From the NCBI RefSeq assembly GCF_003334855.1, contig NZ_QOWE01000008.1, forward strand, positions 124,001 to 188,000: a DNA stretch of 64,000 bases, in the 5' to 3' direction. Below are positions 1 to 9,885 of the stretch, in pieces. Under the pieces are notes generated by a model. It did not search any database. It worked only from the letters and a program-made list of their open reading frames with translations, and was not told where the DNA came from. The stretch's first letter is position 1; the number at the start of each line of letters is the position of its first letter. Both the position numbers and the translations under genes were made by a program. Source of the stretch: Larkinella punicea (lineage in GTDB: Bacteria; Bacteroidota; Bacteroidia; Cytophagales; Spirosomataceae).

Positions 1-77
1 GGCCGTTATCGGGCAGAAATCTAATTTTCAGCCTTCCTGATCTTATTAATCCTCATTAATCCTAAAAACGCTATCCC

Positions 78-941
78 ATGAAAAAGCAGAAAATGAATGC
101 GATCGAATCCTATTTTGCACAAGCAGATGTAAACTTAGCGCAGGCATTAGCCAATTCAACCTCCCCTTTTACCATTGAAGTACGGTTTTTAGGTGGGCTG
201 ACCGAAAACCAGAAAAACGCCTTTAAAGCCGCAGCCGACCGCTGGAGCAGTGTCATCGTCGGTGATTTACCGACGATTAAGGTGGACGGCGAGAACATCG
301 ATGATGTATTGATTTTAGCAGAAGGCTCTGACATTGACGGATCAGGTGGCATTCTGGGGCAGGCAGGCCCAACCCACTTACGCCCGGCCAATGCGGGGGT
401 TGCTGCTTTTCTACCGGCTAAAGGCAGAATGACCTTTGATAAGGCCGACCTGGAAAATATGGAAAAAAACGGCAGCTTAACGCACGTAATTACGCATGAG
501 ATGGGGCACGTCCTCGGAATCGGTACAATCTGGACTAAAAAAGGACTTCTGAAAGGAGCTGGAACCACAAATCCAACCTTTACCGGTGCCCTGGCCATGT
601 TTGAGTACGGCCAACTGAAAGGCACCGGCCCCGCTCCCGTTCCGGTCGAAAATCAACATGGTCCCGGTACACAGGACTCTCACTGGCGCGAACCTATCTT
701 CCGGAATGAGTTGATGACCGGATTCATTGACATGGGTAATAACCCGCTGAGCCGGGTCACCGTAGGCAGCCTAAAAGATATGGGGTACGTCGTGGATATG
801 AATGCCGCCGAAGCCTACACGCTTCCGAACCTACTCCAACTGGCCGAAAGTGGCGAATTGATTGCTGCGGAGGATTCCCTCGAGTTAGGCACTATGCTGT
901 CTATTATTCCTACTGTATTACCAGAAGACAGTTTACAATAA
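78..941 (+). CDS. Leishmanolysin-like (M8) zinc metallopeptidase
   Basis: Predicted zinc endopeptidase of 287 aa. Visible zinc site: HEMGH at residues 140-144 followed by VLGIGTIW, then a distal third ligand His202 in DSHWRE and a Met-turn-like NELMTG. This HEXXH plus about 60 residues plus H spacing, and the trailing PLSRVTVGSLKDMGY, are typical of bacterial leishmanolysin-like domain proteins. The protein is essentially the bare catalytic domain. No N-terminal signal peptide is visible, so export would need another route or the enzyme acts inside the cell. An in-frame ATG at residue 6 is an alternative start. The next gene begins 18 nt after the stop and encodes an exported protein, so the two are probably co-transcribed. 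The domain call is firm; the substrate is unknown. Confidence 0.8.
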   Translation: MKKQKMNAIESYFAQADVNLAQALANSTSPFTIEVRFLGGLTENQKNAFKAAADRWSSVIVGDLPTIKVDGENIDDVLILAEGSDIDGSGGILGQAGPTHLRPANAGVAAFLPAKGRMTFDKADLENMEKNGSLTHVITHEMGHVLGIGTIWTKKGLLKGAGTTNPTFTGALAMFEYGQLKGTGPAPVPVENQHGPGTQDSHWREPIFRNELMTGFIDMGNNPLSRVTVGSLKDMGYVVDMNAAEAYTLPNLLQLAESGELIAAEDSLELGTMLSIIPTVLPEDSLQ

Positions 942-959
942 GAAAACCGCATACCTGCC

Positions 960-3440
960 ATGATACGCTATGCCTGCCTGCTACTTGCCCTCCTTCTTCA
1001 TCACGCCCAACCGCTTTTTTCCCAATGCATAGGGTGTAAAAATTCTGATAAAGCAAAGCAACCTGACACGCTAACCGTCAGCAGTGGGGGATTGCTCCTT
1101 TCGCCCTTGCCTACTTTTATAGCCCGCGACTCAGCTTTAACCCTCGTTATTCAGGATGACAAAATAAAACAGGAGACGCAACTACAAACCAAATTGAAGG
1201 GAAATAAGTGGGCAGACCTACCGGCTTGTTTAGCAGAGATTTTTAAAATTAAGGTAGGTTCCGCCGATATTGCTAAGTTAAACAAGGTTATTGATCAGGA
1301 AAAGGAGACTACCTACGCGATTAAGGTCGGAAATGGACCGTCATTTAACCTACCGCAGCCAGGCAATAACCAGAGTGAAATCAAGTTTTCAAAAGCCGGA
1401 AAAACCACCATTAAAATAATTAAGAAGAACGTTGATAATACTTTTTTTAAGGATCAATTCGACAAAAAGCCTGCGTATGCGGATTGGAGCCAATACAAGC
1501 CCATTGTCAATGCGCTTTACCCCGTTTACACCCGGTACGAAGCCCGTATCCGCCAGTTGAATGTAACGATCAAGGCACTGAAAGACCCGGGAGAATGTTG
1601 CGGCCAAAAAAATACCGGGTTACTTGAAAAGTTAGAAAATGAACGCTGTCAGTACCTTGATTCGATTCAGCGGACCCAGATCCAACTCTGTTCGATCGCG
1701 TATCAGGTTATCAAATCAAACAAAAAGTGGATAAACTACTGGCTTTGGTACACGGGTGGAAATCCAGTCCTGAATCCGTTCGGAGTCACCTCACCCACAG
1801 AAGCCAATGCCGAAATTGACCGACAACTGGCTTCGGCCGAAGCCACCCTCCGGCTTTATCAGACCCTCACGGACAAATGCTGTGAATCAACCGTGATCAA
1901 GGACATGCTGGACACCCTGAAACCGGCTATTTCCGAACTGACGCTGGTTCTGGTAAAATTGCGCCAGGAGAAAGAAAAAGCGCCCGTGCGACAGAAAGCG
2001 TACGAAGACTGGTTAAAATCAACCGCTCAGACCGAAACCGTGTTGAACGAAATCGTACTGTATGCGTCCGACTGTCCACAAATCAACTGGATGACGCATT
2101 ATGACGCCCAAAGCAACTACGCCACCATGCAACCGGATGGTTTACTACCCGATCTGGTTTTTGAAAAAGATGCGCTGCGTGGCCTGGTACACAATATCCC
2201 TTCGGGAAGAAAGGTATCGGCCAAAGAAGTCGTGAAAGAAGCGAAGCTTCGCACCGAGATCGACGTGCAGACGGATGACTTTGCCGGTGCATTCACCCAG
2301 GCACTCGTCAACAGCAACGCGATTTCCACGCTGTTCAATCAGCTCAGCGGTATTTTAAATACGATCCGCACGGTCGGAAACCTGGGCGACAGCTCTCTAA
2401 AAGTTGATGACAAGGTTGGGGTCAGAGCACCAGTGGAAAATGCCCGCCAGGCGCTGATCGTCGAAAAGTTACGGGAACTCCTGGCTCCCTTGCTGGATGG
2501 AAAGTCGGACGCACAGCAACTGGACGAACTGTCGTGTATCAAGAAATATCCGCTAGAGTATAAGAATAAGTTAAATGCGGCCATCCGACTCGAAAACAAT
2601 AAAGCAAAGCCCGTTTCGGACGCCGAATTTAATGAAGCGTTACAAATGCTGATAAATGAACGAAATGACAAACTAAGAGTGGCGAAAAAAGATAGTGCTC
2701 AACTTGTCGACTTCAATTCTTCCAGCAAATTAATCCGCTGGTTGATGGAACAAACCGAACCCCCGATTGACGATCTACAGGTCGCTTATACTGAATTCGC
2801 CCGAAAAAAAGCCAGTCAGGAGCCGGTTTTACGATCGGAAGATGTGCTTATTAATGAGAGCCGGACCGCAAAAGGCACCAATGACATAAGCTACGACATT
2901 TTTGAAGCCGGAAAAGAAAAACCCGTCGCTGCCGGCAGTTATAAAACCTATCACACGGTTCGTTTCTGGCCATCGGTCAGCATTAACTACGTGTTCGGAT
3001 CACGGACTGTATCTGTTTTCGACAACGCCACCGGGCAGTTCCGAACAGACACCGGCATCGACAATTTTGAAGCGGTGGTGGGGGTGAAATGGTACCTGGG
3101 TCCAAGTAATCTGACCCGAACCGCTGCCCGAACCCGGTTTATCAAAAATACCGCCGATAAAGAGTATAATTTCCCACGGGGAAACAGTGTGTTGGGTAAG
3201 CTCTTTCTGACCGGCGGACTAGGGGTTACCCACAAGTTCCTGAAAAACTATTTTCTGGGTGCGGGCATTGACATCGTACCGGGACTAAGCGTGCAGGGTG
3301 GCGGCAATCTGTTTTTTCGAAAAGGATACGACCTGATGAATGGCCAGATCAGTCGCGAATATGATGTACCGACAGGCCGCTGGTTTTTTGGGTTGGCCAT
3401 TGATCCAAATGTAGTTACCAAATTGATATCCATCTTTTAA
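960..3440 (+). CDS. Large exported protein of unknown function, possibly outer-membrane anchored
   Basis: 826 aa with a clear Sec signal peptide (residues 1-22, ending PLFSQ). I do not recognise the family. The middle (about 170-650) looks mostly alpha-helical and charged, with two double-Cys segments, ECCGQKNTG and KCCEST, that head similar helical stretches and may mark a diverged internal duplication. The last 160 residues are rich in alternating aromatic and glycine residues (VRFWPSVSINYVFG, FLTGGLGVTHKF, YFLGAGIDIVPG) and end in Phe, which would fit a small beta-barrel. It sits between the zinc protease and a lipoprotein with gaps of 18 and 14 nt, suggesting a three-gene envelope operon. 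Function is not assigned. Confidence 0.75.
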   Translation: MIRYACLLLALLLHHAQPLFSQCIGCKNSDKAKQPDTLTVSSGGLLLSPLPTFIARDSALTLVIQDDKIKQETQLQTKLKGNKWADLPACLAEIFKIKVGSADIAKLNKVIDQEKETTYAIKVGNGPSFNLPQPGNNQSEIKFSKAGKTTIKIIKKNVDNTFFKDQFDKKPAYADWSQYKPIVNALYPVYTRYEARIRQLNVTIKALKDPGECCGQKNTGLLEKLENERCQYLDSIQRTQIQLCSIAYQVIKSNKKWINYWLWYTGGNPVLNPFGVTSPTEANAEIDRQLASAEATLRLYQTLTDKCCESTVIKDMLDTLKPAISELTLVLVKLRQEKEKAPVRQKAYEDWLKSTAQTETVLNEIVLYASDCPQINWMTHYDAQSNYATMQPDGLLPDLVFEKDALRGLVHNIPSGRKVSAKEVVKEAKLRTEIDVQTDDFAGAFTQALVNSNAISTLFNQLSGILNTIRTVGNLGDSSLKVDDKVGVRAPVENARQALIVEKLRELLAPLLDGKSDAQQLDELSCIKKYPLEYKNKLNAAIRLENNKAKPVSDAEFNEALQMLINERNDKLRVAKKDSAQLVDFNSSSKLIRWLMEQTEPPIDDLQVAYTEFARKKASQEPVLRSEDVLINESRTAKGTNDISYDIFEAGKEKPVAAGSYKTYHTVRFWPSVSINYVFGSRTVSVFDNATGQFRTDTGIDNFEAVVGVKWYLGPSNLTRTAARTRFIKNTADKEYNFPRGNSVLGKLFLTGGLGVTHKFLKNYFLGAGIDIVPGLSVQGGGNLFFRKGYDLMNGQISREYDVPTGRWFFGLAIDPNVVTKLISIF

Positions 3441-3454
3441 TCCATTCAAAGGCC

Positions 3455-4450
3455 ATGCGTACCGGCATCTACCTCATTTTCTGCTTATTATTGGGTCTTA
3501 CATTGGGGTGTGAATCTAACTTTGAAGACGTCATAGACAGCGTTTATAAAGACGGGGAAATCAATGGCACCGTTTACCTCAATGATACGTTTACAGACGC
3601 GCCCGTTGTCATTGCACCGGAAGCAACCATTTACCTGACGGCGACCGGCAGTGCCACCACCTACCTAATCAGCACAACCGCGGTTTCAGACGGCAAGTTT
3701 ACCTTTTCCCATCAGCCTGCCACCGAAAATTTTTACGTGGTCGGTCGGTTCAAAAATAAAGAGGGCATCCAGTTTGAAAAAGTCATGTCGTATACTGATT
3801 TCAAAAATGAGCCTAAATTACTGCTGGAGCCGCAATACCCCGGCGGAAAAATCAAGGTAAAGGCCGTCAATTCTGCAAATCAGCCAATCTTCGGAGCCGA
3901 TATCCTGCTCTTTATCAACCAGGAACAAGCCGAATCAATTGCCGGAACCGCCCCCGCCGGGCAAATCCGGCAAAAGACGACCAACGAAAAAGGAAACGTT
4001 TTTTTCTATGATCTTCCAGCGGGTGACTATTACCTGGCCGGAAAAAAAGACCTTCTGGTTTCCAGCCCAACGGCTGCGACCGTCAGTCAATCCAATGTGA
4101 ATAGCTTCACAACTGTTCAAACAACACCGGCGTCCCTAACGCTTACCGTTCCGACGGAATTAACCGTCACCGTCAGGGACCTTAATTCTGACCCGGTGGC
4201 TGGCGCAACGGTTTACGTTTTCAGCAGCCGAACGCAGGCAGCTTCCATTAAAACCAGTTCGCCCACTGCCATCGGGAACAAAATGACGGATAAGAAGGGA
4301 GAGGCAAAGATCAGTGGACTAACCGCCGGTACAACATATTACATTGATGCCAAAGCGACATTTACGGTCAATAATACGGCTCAGCAACGAACCAACAGTA
4401 CCGGTCCTGTCTCTGCAACCCTCTCTCAGCCCGTATCGCTTACGTTGTGA
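3455..4450 (+). CDS. Surface lipoprotein with repeated Ig/CarboxypepD_reg-like domains
   Basis: 331 aa. The N-terminus is a hydrophobic signal followed by LTLGC, a loose lipobox with Cys19, so a lipoprotein is likely. After about residue 35 the chain is beta-rich, with two units of the CarboxypepD_reg/SpaA-like fold: IKVKAVNSANQPIFGADILL with GDYYLAG, then LTVTVRDLNSDPVAGATVYVF with GTTYYIDA. Each has the typical pattern V-x-D-x-N-x-x-P-x-x-G-A-x-V followed by a T-x-x-K-G-x-A/V element. Such domains are structural or adhesive and non-catalytic. It is the last gene of the apparent three-gene + strand cluster. The next gene is convergent, leaving 85 nt between the two stops. Confidence 0.7.
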   Translation: MRTGIYLIFCLLLGLTLGCESNFEDVIDSVYKDGEINGTVYLNDTFTDAPVVIAPEATIYLTATGSATTYLISTTAVSDGKFTFSHQPATENFYVVGRFKNKEGIQFEKVMSYTDFKNEPKLLLEPQYPGGKIKVKAVNSANQPIFGADILLFINQEQAESIAGTAPAGQIRQKTTNEKGNVFFYDLPAGDYYLAGKKDLLVSSPTAATVSQSNVNSFTTVQTTPASLTLTVPTELTVTVRDLNSDPVAGATVYVFSSRTQAASIKTSSPTAIGNKMTDKKGEAKISGLTAGTTYYIDAKATFTVNNTAQQRTNSTGPVSATLSQPVSLTL

Positions 4451-4535
4451 AGATGAACCGTAGCCTATTATAAAACACGATTAAACCAATCAACCCATTA
4501 CTCGTATAGTCGTCTGGGGCAAGCAAGCGGCCACC

Positions 4536-7500
4536 TCATTGCACCCGAACCAACTCAACGCCCAGCACCGGACGACCATCGGCCGTAACGCCTTGTATCA
4601 CCACGCGTACCGTTCGGACGACGTCCGATAGCGGAAACCGGAGCTGGCTGTGGCCCTGACCGTCGGTTTGCATCATGGGTTTCCAGTACAGGACGTCCCG
4701 GTGATCGACGGGACCAGAACCAGTGCCTGTCACTACTTCCGTATCATAGCGGGGCACATAAAATTCGCGCTGCACCGACGGATACCCAATGAATTGAATC
4801 GGCGTCATTCCCGCTTGAGTTTTTGCTTTGCCCTGCATCGAACGTTTGCTTTTGGAGTAAAAAGCAATCACGCCATTCCCTCCGCGAACCCCGTAGATAC
4901 CGGCTGTACCCCCATTTTTCAGCAATTCGACCCGTTCAATATCGCCGGGATTGAATTGCATCAAAGCGGTTCCATCAGGGTCCTGAATGGGAATACCATC
5001 GATCAAATACAAGGGCTGCATTCCACTTTTGAAACTATTTATACCCCGTATAAAGACCTTGTAGCTATGCGCTTGCGCGGCCCCCTCCCGGGTAATCGTC
5101 ACACCTGCCAACCGACCCTGAATCATTTCGTACAGATTCGAATAGGTTGGCGATTTATCGTCAAACACCAGAACGGCATCAGCCTCGTTGTGCAAACTGC
5201 GCTGTTGAATATCGTCGGGTCTTTCTTCGGTTTTTTGCGCCCGAACCGTTACTTCTTCCAGCACTTTCGTCGTTTTATCCCGGTACAAATCGGCGTTTGC
5301 TCCCTGCCGAATGCGGACCGCTTCTAGTTGAGCGCGCAACATCGACCAATTGGGTGCACTCGTTAGTTGACTGACTTCCCATTGTTGGCCGGGCCTTTCC
5401 TGAACCAGAAAGCCTTCTTTGGGAGAAAGAATAGTTCTCTTACGGTCAGCGAGTTGCGTCATTAATTGAATGGTATCCGTAATGGCCAGCCCCGCCAATC
5501 GAAACCGCCCCTGCTCGTCAGCGCCCGTCGATTTTACGAACGATTTTCCGGCTCCTGTCGACGCTACGGTAAGCTGCGCGCCGGGAATGGGCTGATTTTT
5601 CGCATTCAAAATGCGACCCCTGAACGATACTCCGCCCAGCGAATCCGTTCCGGGTGTGCCACTCACCCGTCGCCAACCCTGGGTCAGCAGCAGGTCATCC
5701 AACGCCCGGCGGGTTTCGGCCGAGTGGTTCACGACGTAGTCGTTGGGGTTTTCGATGCGTCCCCGAAGCTCTCCCGTTAGCAACAAGTGGGTCTGTAAGG
5801 TAGCATCCACGGTATCGTCCGGCACCTGGCCAGCATCGGTAATCGATGCCGACAAAGCGCCGGAGGCCGGTGATCCATTGTCGGTCAGATTGATGCTCAG
5901 GGTAACCAGTTCGCGGGGCTGATAGCGGTTTTTGTTGAAACCCATCCGTACACGAACCGGCGCAGTGAACTCAGACACAAACACCAGTCGCTCGGCTTGG
6001 GGCCGGGCGGTGGCATCGTACAGGGTGATTTGCGCCAGACCCGGCAGCCAGGTCATCATCGGTAAATTCACCTTCGCCACTCCATTTTGCAGGAGAATTT
6101 TTCGCTGATCGACCAGTTGGCCGCGTTGCTGAATCAGAATATATACTGAGTCGCTAACGGCCCGGTTGGCATTCATGATGGTCAACGCCAGATGGGTTGT
6201 ATCGCTGATCGCATCGGCCGAAAGCAACAGCCCTTGTGTTTCGGGTTTGGGCAACGGAACGCGTTGCGGCTGGTTGTTATCCATTACCTCGGCATAATAC
6301 GTCCGCTGCGGTTTGGGCTCCATCGACACGCTGGTCATGCCCTGTTGATTGGTCTTGAAACGAACGATTTCAGCGCCTGAATCATCCACAATCCGTCCTG
6401 CGATGGACAAACCGTGGCCATTGGGCCGAACCATCTTTACGCCCAGACGCGCCGGGAATCCCGCAATCCAGCGACCGCCTTCGGGCAAAATCTGAACGTC
6501 TAATGGCTGAGAAACAGAATCACTACGGATAGAGACCTCGTTCCGAACCAGATTATAGACCGCGACAGATCGCTCGAAAGCGGGGCGTCGCTGGGCATCA
6601 TCTTCATCAGTATAGGCACGCAGTTGATACGCTCCCGTCGTGAGGGTATCCGACAGGCGGAAATGACCCTGGCCACGCCCGTCCACGATCCGTACCCACT
6701 GGTGCTGCACGAGTTTCCCGCTTGCCGTCAGTAGGTCGACCTGCAGGGCGGTTTCGCCACCGGCTCGCTGGTGACTAGCCGCGTCGAGTAAGTACGTACT
6801 CATCCAGAGCCGATCGCCCGTAGCGTAAAAGGGTTTATCGATGTGTACAAATACGCTGGGAGCCAATAGCTTGAATCGCTCGTTGAAAGCCGCCGTGATT
6901 CCTCCCAGACAGGAGTCGGGTGGGGCCAGTTTCCCCTGCATAGCCAAGGACCCGTTTGGAAGAGACTCCTTCTCATTCTCTTCGGGTTTCCAGTCGGCGG
7001 GCAACATAGTCGATAACCGGTCATTCCCCATCGATCCTTTCGCTTCCATCCCTTCCGGCATCGTAATCACCCCATTGACGGTCATTTGCAGTTGACCGCC
7101 AGGCAGTTTCATTTCCGTATAGGCGTAACGCGCATCGGGATAGGGCGAAAAACTTGAAGTTGCGTTCTTATAAAACACGATCAGTTTCATGGTGGAAACC
7201 AATCGGCGTTCGGTCGCCAATCGGCCGGGTTGAATCAACGCAGAAACCTGAACGGGAATCAGCCGCTTGTAGTCGCCAACCGCAGCGGCCAGTGTAATGA
7301 TCCGCCTTTCCGGGGGAATCGGTTTGGTGACATCTTCCTGATAAACCAGAAAGCCGGCCTGCTCGAACGTATTATCAATCAGGCTGGCCATCAAGTGCCT
7401 GATCGACCCTTGGTAAGCAATCAGCCGGTTCCGCCGAAACCGGTTGGCCTGCCGTTCGTTCTCAGGTTTTACTTCTTCAAAACGGGCCGTACCCGCCGAA

Positions 7501-8087
7501 AAAACATTTCCTGACGGAGCGGCATCGAAATGTTGCAATGCGTAAATCAACCGATACCCTAACGCCTGATTTTCAACAATCAACGGTTCATTCGCTGTTG
7601 CATGCAAATGACCTTTATCTTCTTTAAAATCGAGAACCTCGCCGTTTACCAGCACACACTGTCCGCCAAACGGTTCGCCGAAGAGTAGCTTTTTAAACTG
7701 ACGCAAGTGCCGCTCCCAGCCCTTTGGATTGCCCCGTATGGTGACAGCATCCAGCATTTGCACACTGGGTTCCAGCCGAAAACTGACTTTTTGTGGCGAT
7801 GCATTATCAAATCGGATTTTTTGTGTAGCAGGCTGATAACCAACGAAGGAAGCGGCAATTTCGACCGTACCCAGTGGCACACCCGTCAATGTATAAGCCC
7901 CCTTTTCGTCGGTGATTGCACCCCGCATTGATCCGTTTATGAAGACGTTGGCCAACGGCATGGGTTTTCCCGTCGTGGCATCCGTTACGTAGCCGGTCAG
8001 TACGGCAGTCGTCTGTCCATGAGCCAGTCGGGTCGATCCCAGAAGCAGAACGGCAATGATCCAGCCGATGAAGAAAGAGTCACGCAT
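4536..8087 (-). CDS. Exported CarboxypepD_reg - MG2-like - TonB plug hybrid protein without beta-barrel
   Basis: 1183 aa with a signal peptide (1-25). Order of parts: a CarboxypepD_reg-like beta-sandwich (about 27-112, with TGYVTDATTGKPMPLANV and DEKGAYTLTGV); a long central region with alpha-2-macroglobulin MG-like repeats (VFVHIDKPFYATGDRLWM near 410-430); a second CarboxypepD-like unit (FRGRILNAKNQPIPGAQL); then a TonB-receptor plug domain (about 985-1090, YLIDGIPIQDP, GDIERVELLKNGG, GIYGVRGGNGVI). About 90 residues follow the plug, too few for a 22-strand barrel, so this is not a transporter. The architecture recurs in Bacteroidota, but its role is not settled; recruiting the plug to another barrel or to large substrates is only inference. 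Confidence 0.75.
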   Translation of the reverse strand: MRDSFFIGWIIAVLLLGSTRLAHGQTTAVLTGYVTDATTGKPMPLANVFINGSMRGAITDEKGAYTLTGVPLGTVEIAASFVGYQPATQKIRFDNASPQKVSFRLEPSVQMLDAVTIRGNPKGWERHLRQFKKLLFGEPFGGQCVLVNGEVLDFKEDKGHLHATANEPLIVENQALGYRLIYALQHFDAAPSGNVFSAGTARFEEVKPENERQANRFRRNRLIAYQGSIRHLMASLIDNTFEQAGFLVYQEDVTKPIPPERRIITLAAAVGDYKRLIPVQVSALIQPGRLATERRLVSTMKLIVFYKNATSSFSPYPDARYAYTEMKLPGGQLQMTVNGVITMPEGMEAKGSMGNDRLSTMLPADWKPEENEKESLPNGSLAMQGKLAPPDSCLGGITAAFNERFKLLAPSVFVHIDKPFYATGDRLWMSTYLLDAASHQRAGGETALQVDLLTASGKLVQHQWVRIVDGRGQGHFRLSDTLTTGAYQLRAYTDEDDAQRRPAFERSVAVYNLVRNEVSIRSDSVSQPLDVQILPEGGRWIAGFPARLGVKMVRPNGHGLSIAGRIVDDSGAEIVRFKTNQQGMTSVSMEPKPQRTYYAEVMDNNQPQRVPLPKPETQGLLLSADAISDTTHLALTIMNANRAVSDSVYILIQQRGQLVDQRKILLQNGVAKVNLPMMTWLPGLAQITLYDATARPQAERLVFVSEFTAPVRVRMGFNKNRYQPRELVTLSINLTDNGSPASGALSASITDAGQVPDDTVDATLQTHLLLTGELRGRIENPNDYVVNHSAETRRALDDLLLTQGWRRVSGTPGTDSLGGVSFRGRILNAKNQPIPGAQLTVASTGAGKSFVKSTGADEQGRFRLAGLAITDTIQLMTQLADRKRTILSPKEGFLVQERPGQQWEVSQLTSAPNWSMLRAQLEAVRIRQGANADLYRDKTTKVLEEVTVRAQKTEERPDDIQQRSLHNEADAVLVFDDKSPTYSNLYEMIQGRLAGVTITREGAAQAHSYKVFIRGINSFKSGMQPLYLIDGIPIQDPDGTALMQFNPGDIERVELLKNGGTAGIYGVRGGNGVIAFYSKSKRSMQGKAKTQAGMTPIQFIGYPSVQREFYVPRYDTEVVTGTGSGPVDHRDVLYWKPMMQTDGQGHSQLRFPLSDVVRTVRVVIQGVTADGRPVLGVELVRVQ

Positions 8088-8110
8088 CGTTACTAAATTA
8101 TCCTGTCTAT

Positions 8111-9313
8111 CTATAATAGCCCTGCGGTTTTTCGTTTCATACCATAACTCACTGCCACTACCAACAACAGTACGGCCAGGCAGCCCAATGCAATACGCAA
8201 CGAAGAATGTTGCGCGATAAAACCCAGTAAAGCCGGACCGGCCAGCATTCCGGTATAGCCCATGGTCGTAATGGCCGGTAAGCTCACCGTCGGCGAAATG
8301 CCCGGCAGTCTGCCCGCCTGGCTGAAAAACACAGGCACAATATTGGCGGCCCCCAGGCCTAACAGGACGAAGCCGACCAGCGCCCCCACGACCCAGGGAC
8401 TCAGGACGGCAATGCCCAGACCCACGGCCCCAAGCAAGCTGCCTCCCACCACGACCGTTTTTTCGTTCAAACGGGCCACCAGCTTATCCCCCACCAACCG
8501 CATCGTCGCCATGGCAATCGAAAAGGCCGAATAGCCCACGCCCGCAAACTCCGCTTCAATTCCTTTGTCATCCCGCAGAAAAATGGCACTCCAATCCAAC
8601 ACGGCACCTTCGGCCAGAAAAATAGCAAAGCACATCAGTCCCAGAAAGATAACCCTGCTGTCTAGCCAACTAAACCGCTGGTTAACCGCCGTTGGTTTCT
8701 CATCGGTTGCCGAGAAGTGGGCAATCGCCTGTTGCTCTACTTCTAGAGGAAATAAGGATTGGAATTGAGTCAGCGTGATCAGGATCATCAAGGTGGCAAT
8801 ACTGAGGGCGGCATAAACGGGGTTGAGTCCCAGTTTAATCAAAAAGCCCAAACCGAGGGACCCCAGCAGGCCACCCACACTGAAGAGGCCGTGTAGGGAC
8901 GACATGATGGGCTTTCCGTAGAGGTTCTGCACCTGAACACCATGTGCATTCATCGCAACGTCAATGGTGCCAATGCTGGCCCCGAATATAAATAGCGTTA
9001 TGGCCATCGCCGATGCGGAGGGCAGAACGACCAGCAGCGGCAAAGCCAGTGCCATCACCACCGCTGAACCGGCCATGACGATGCGGCTGCCAAAGCGTCC
9101 CACCAGCCAGCCGGAGATGGGCATCAGCAGCATAGACCCACCGCCCAACATCAGCAGTAAAAAGCCCAGGTTGGCGTCATTCAAAGCCAAGCGATCTTTG
9201 GCAAAGGGAACCATCGGAGCCCAACTGGACATACCCAAACCGCAAACCAGAAAAATCAATTGAGTGGCCAGACGGGCTTTCAACACCTGCCCTGACGGTA
9301 GGGCTACATTCAT
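8111..9313 (-). CDS. MFS transporter
   Basis: 400 aa, highly hydrophobic with about 12 predicted membrane segments in two six-helix halves separated by a charged central loop (around 200-215, EVEQQAIAHFSATDEKP). The cytoplasmic loop between helices 2 and 3 carries SGWLVGRFGSR, the usual MFS G-x-x-x-D/G-R-x-G-R-like motif. This is an inner-membrane secondary transporter resembling the fucose-permease/YfcJ-like MFS_1 group. The substrate cannot be read from the sequence. It lies 23 nt downstream of nothing co-directional: the next minus-strand gene upstream (small lipoprotein) is separated by 215 nt containing a terminator, so it is probably transcribed on its own or together with the plug-hybrid gene that follows 23 nt after it. 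Confidence 0.85.
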   Translation of the reverse strand: MNVALPSGQVLKARLATQLIFLVCGLGMSSWAPMVPFAKDRLALNDANLGFLLLMLGGGSMLLMPISGWLVGRFGSRIVMAGSAVVMALALPLLVVLPSASAMAITLFIFGASIGTIDVAMNAHGVQVQNLYGKPIMSSLHGLFSVGGLLGSLGLGFLIKLGLNPVYAALSIATLMILITLTQFQSLFPLEVEQQAIAHFSATDEKPTAVNQRFSWLDSRVIFLGLMCFAIFLAEGAVLDWSAIFLRDDKGIEAEFAGVGYSAFSIAMATMRLVGDKLVARLNEKTVVVGGSLLGAVGLGIAVLSPWVVGALVGFVLLGLGAANIVPVFFSQAGRLPGISPTVSLPAITTMGYTGMLAGPALLGFIAQHSSLRIALGCLAVLLLVVAVSYGMKRKTAGLL

Positions 9314-9462
9314 GGAATAAGGAAGGAAAATAAGGACTTCATCGGTTAGTGTTCAATCGAATTATAAAGTCATTTTAGGCAGATTTTTACTCAGGATGCG
9401 AGTGAAGGGCGTTGATTAGAAGCGATACGGGGATGGAATGCCGGCCGGAAAGAAAGTACAGC

Positions 9463-9513
9463 AAAAAACCGCTCTAAAAATGGTGGCCATTTCCGGAGCG
9501 GTCTCATTAACAA
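9463..9513 (-). terminator. Rho-independent terminator of the small lipoprotein gene
   Basis: On the minus strand the sequence forms a long stem with arms GACCGCTC and GAGCGGTT and an inner pairing GGCCA/TGGCC-like loop, followed directly by a run of T (read on + as AAAAAA at 9463-9468). It sits downstream of the 9529-9885 gene and separates it from the MFS gene. Confidence 0.65.
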
Positions 9514-9528
9514 CACGTTTCTCCCCTT

Positions 9529-9885
9529 TTATCGGGAAGTATCAGCGCATTTATACTGTTGCCAGTGGATTGCGGTGGTAATCCGCAAACTGCTGTTATT
9601 TTCAAAAGGTTCGATCAGATTTCCTTTGTAATAACAACCGTCTTCCCCACTCATGATATCACCCGGCGCAATCACCAGCGGGGTGCCCGTAGAGGGAGTG
9701 GCATTGCCGGTGGCTTTAACAATTTCAGCAAATAAAGTAAATCCGTTCGGACATCCTTCGATCAGCGAACTCACCGCCAGGCAATTATCCGGCCGGTGGT
9801 CGGGTCGTGAACAGCTTCCAAACAAACCGGTTAAAAATACAACACCGAGGCTGGCACTGGCGACACGTGTAAAGGTTCTTTTCAT
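9529..9885 (-). CDS. Small putative lipoprotein, unknown function
   Basis: 118 aa. The N-terminus MKRTFTR is followed by a hydrophobic stretch ending in GLFGSC, so Cys25 may be lipidated, although the lipobox is not ideal. Three further cysteines (DNC, EGC, DGC) and KC near the C-terminus suggest disulfides in the periplasm or at the surface. No family recognised. The gene is single, bounded by a terminator downstream. On the minus strand upstream, TACTTTAG (about 9937-9944) resembles the Bacteroidota -7 element TAnnTTTG, a weak promoter candidate. Confidence 0.6.
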   Translation of the reverse strand: MKRTFTRVASASLGVVFLTGLFGSCSRPDHRPDNCLAVSSLIEGCPNGFTLFAEIVKATGNATPSTGTPLVIAPGDIMSGEDGCYYKGNLIEPFENNSSLRITTAIHWQQYKCADTSR

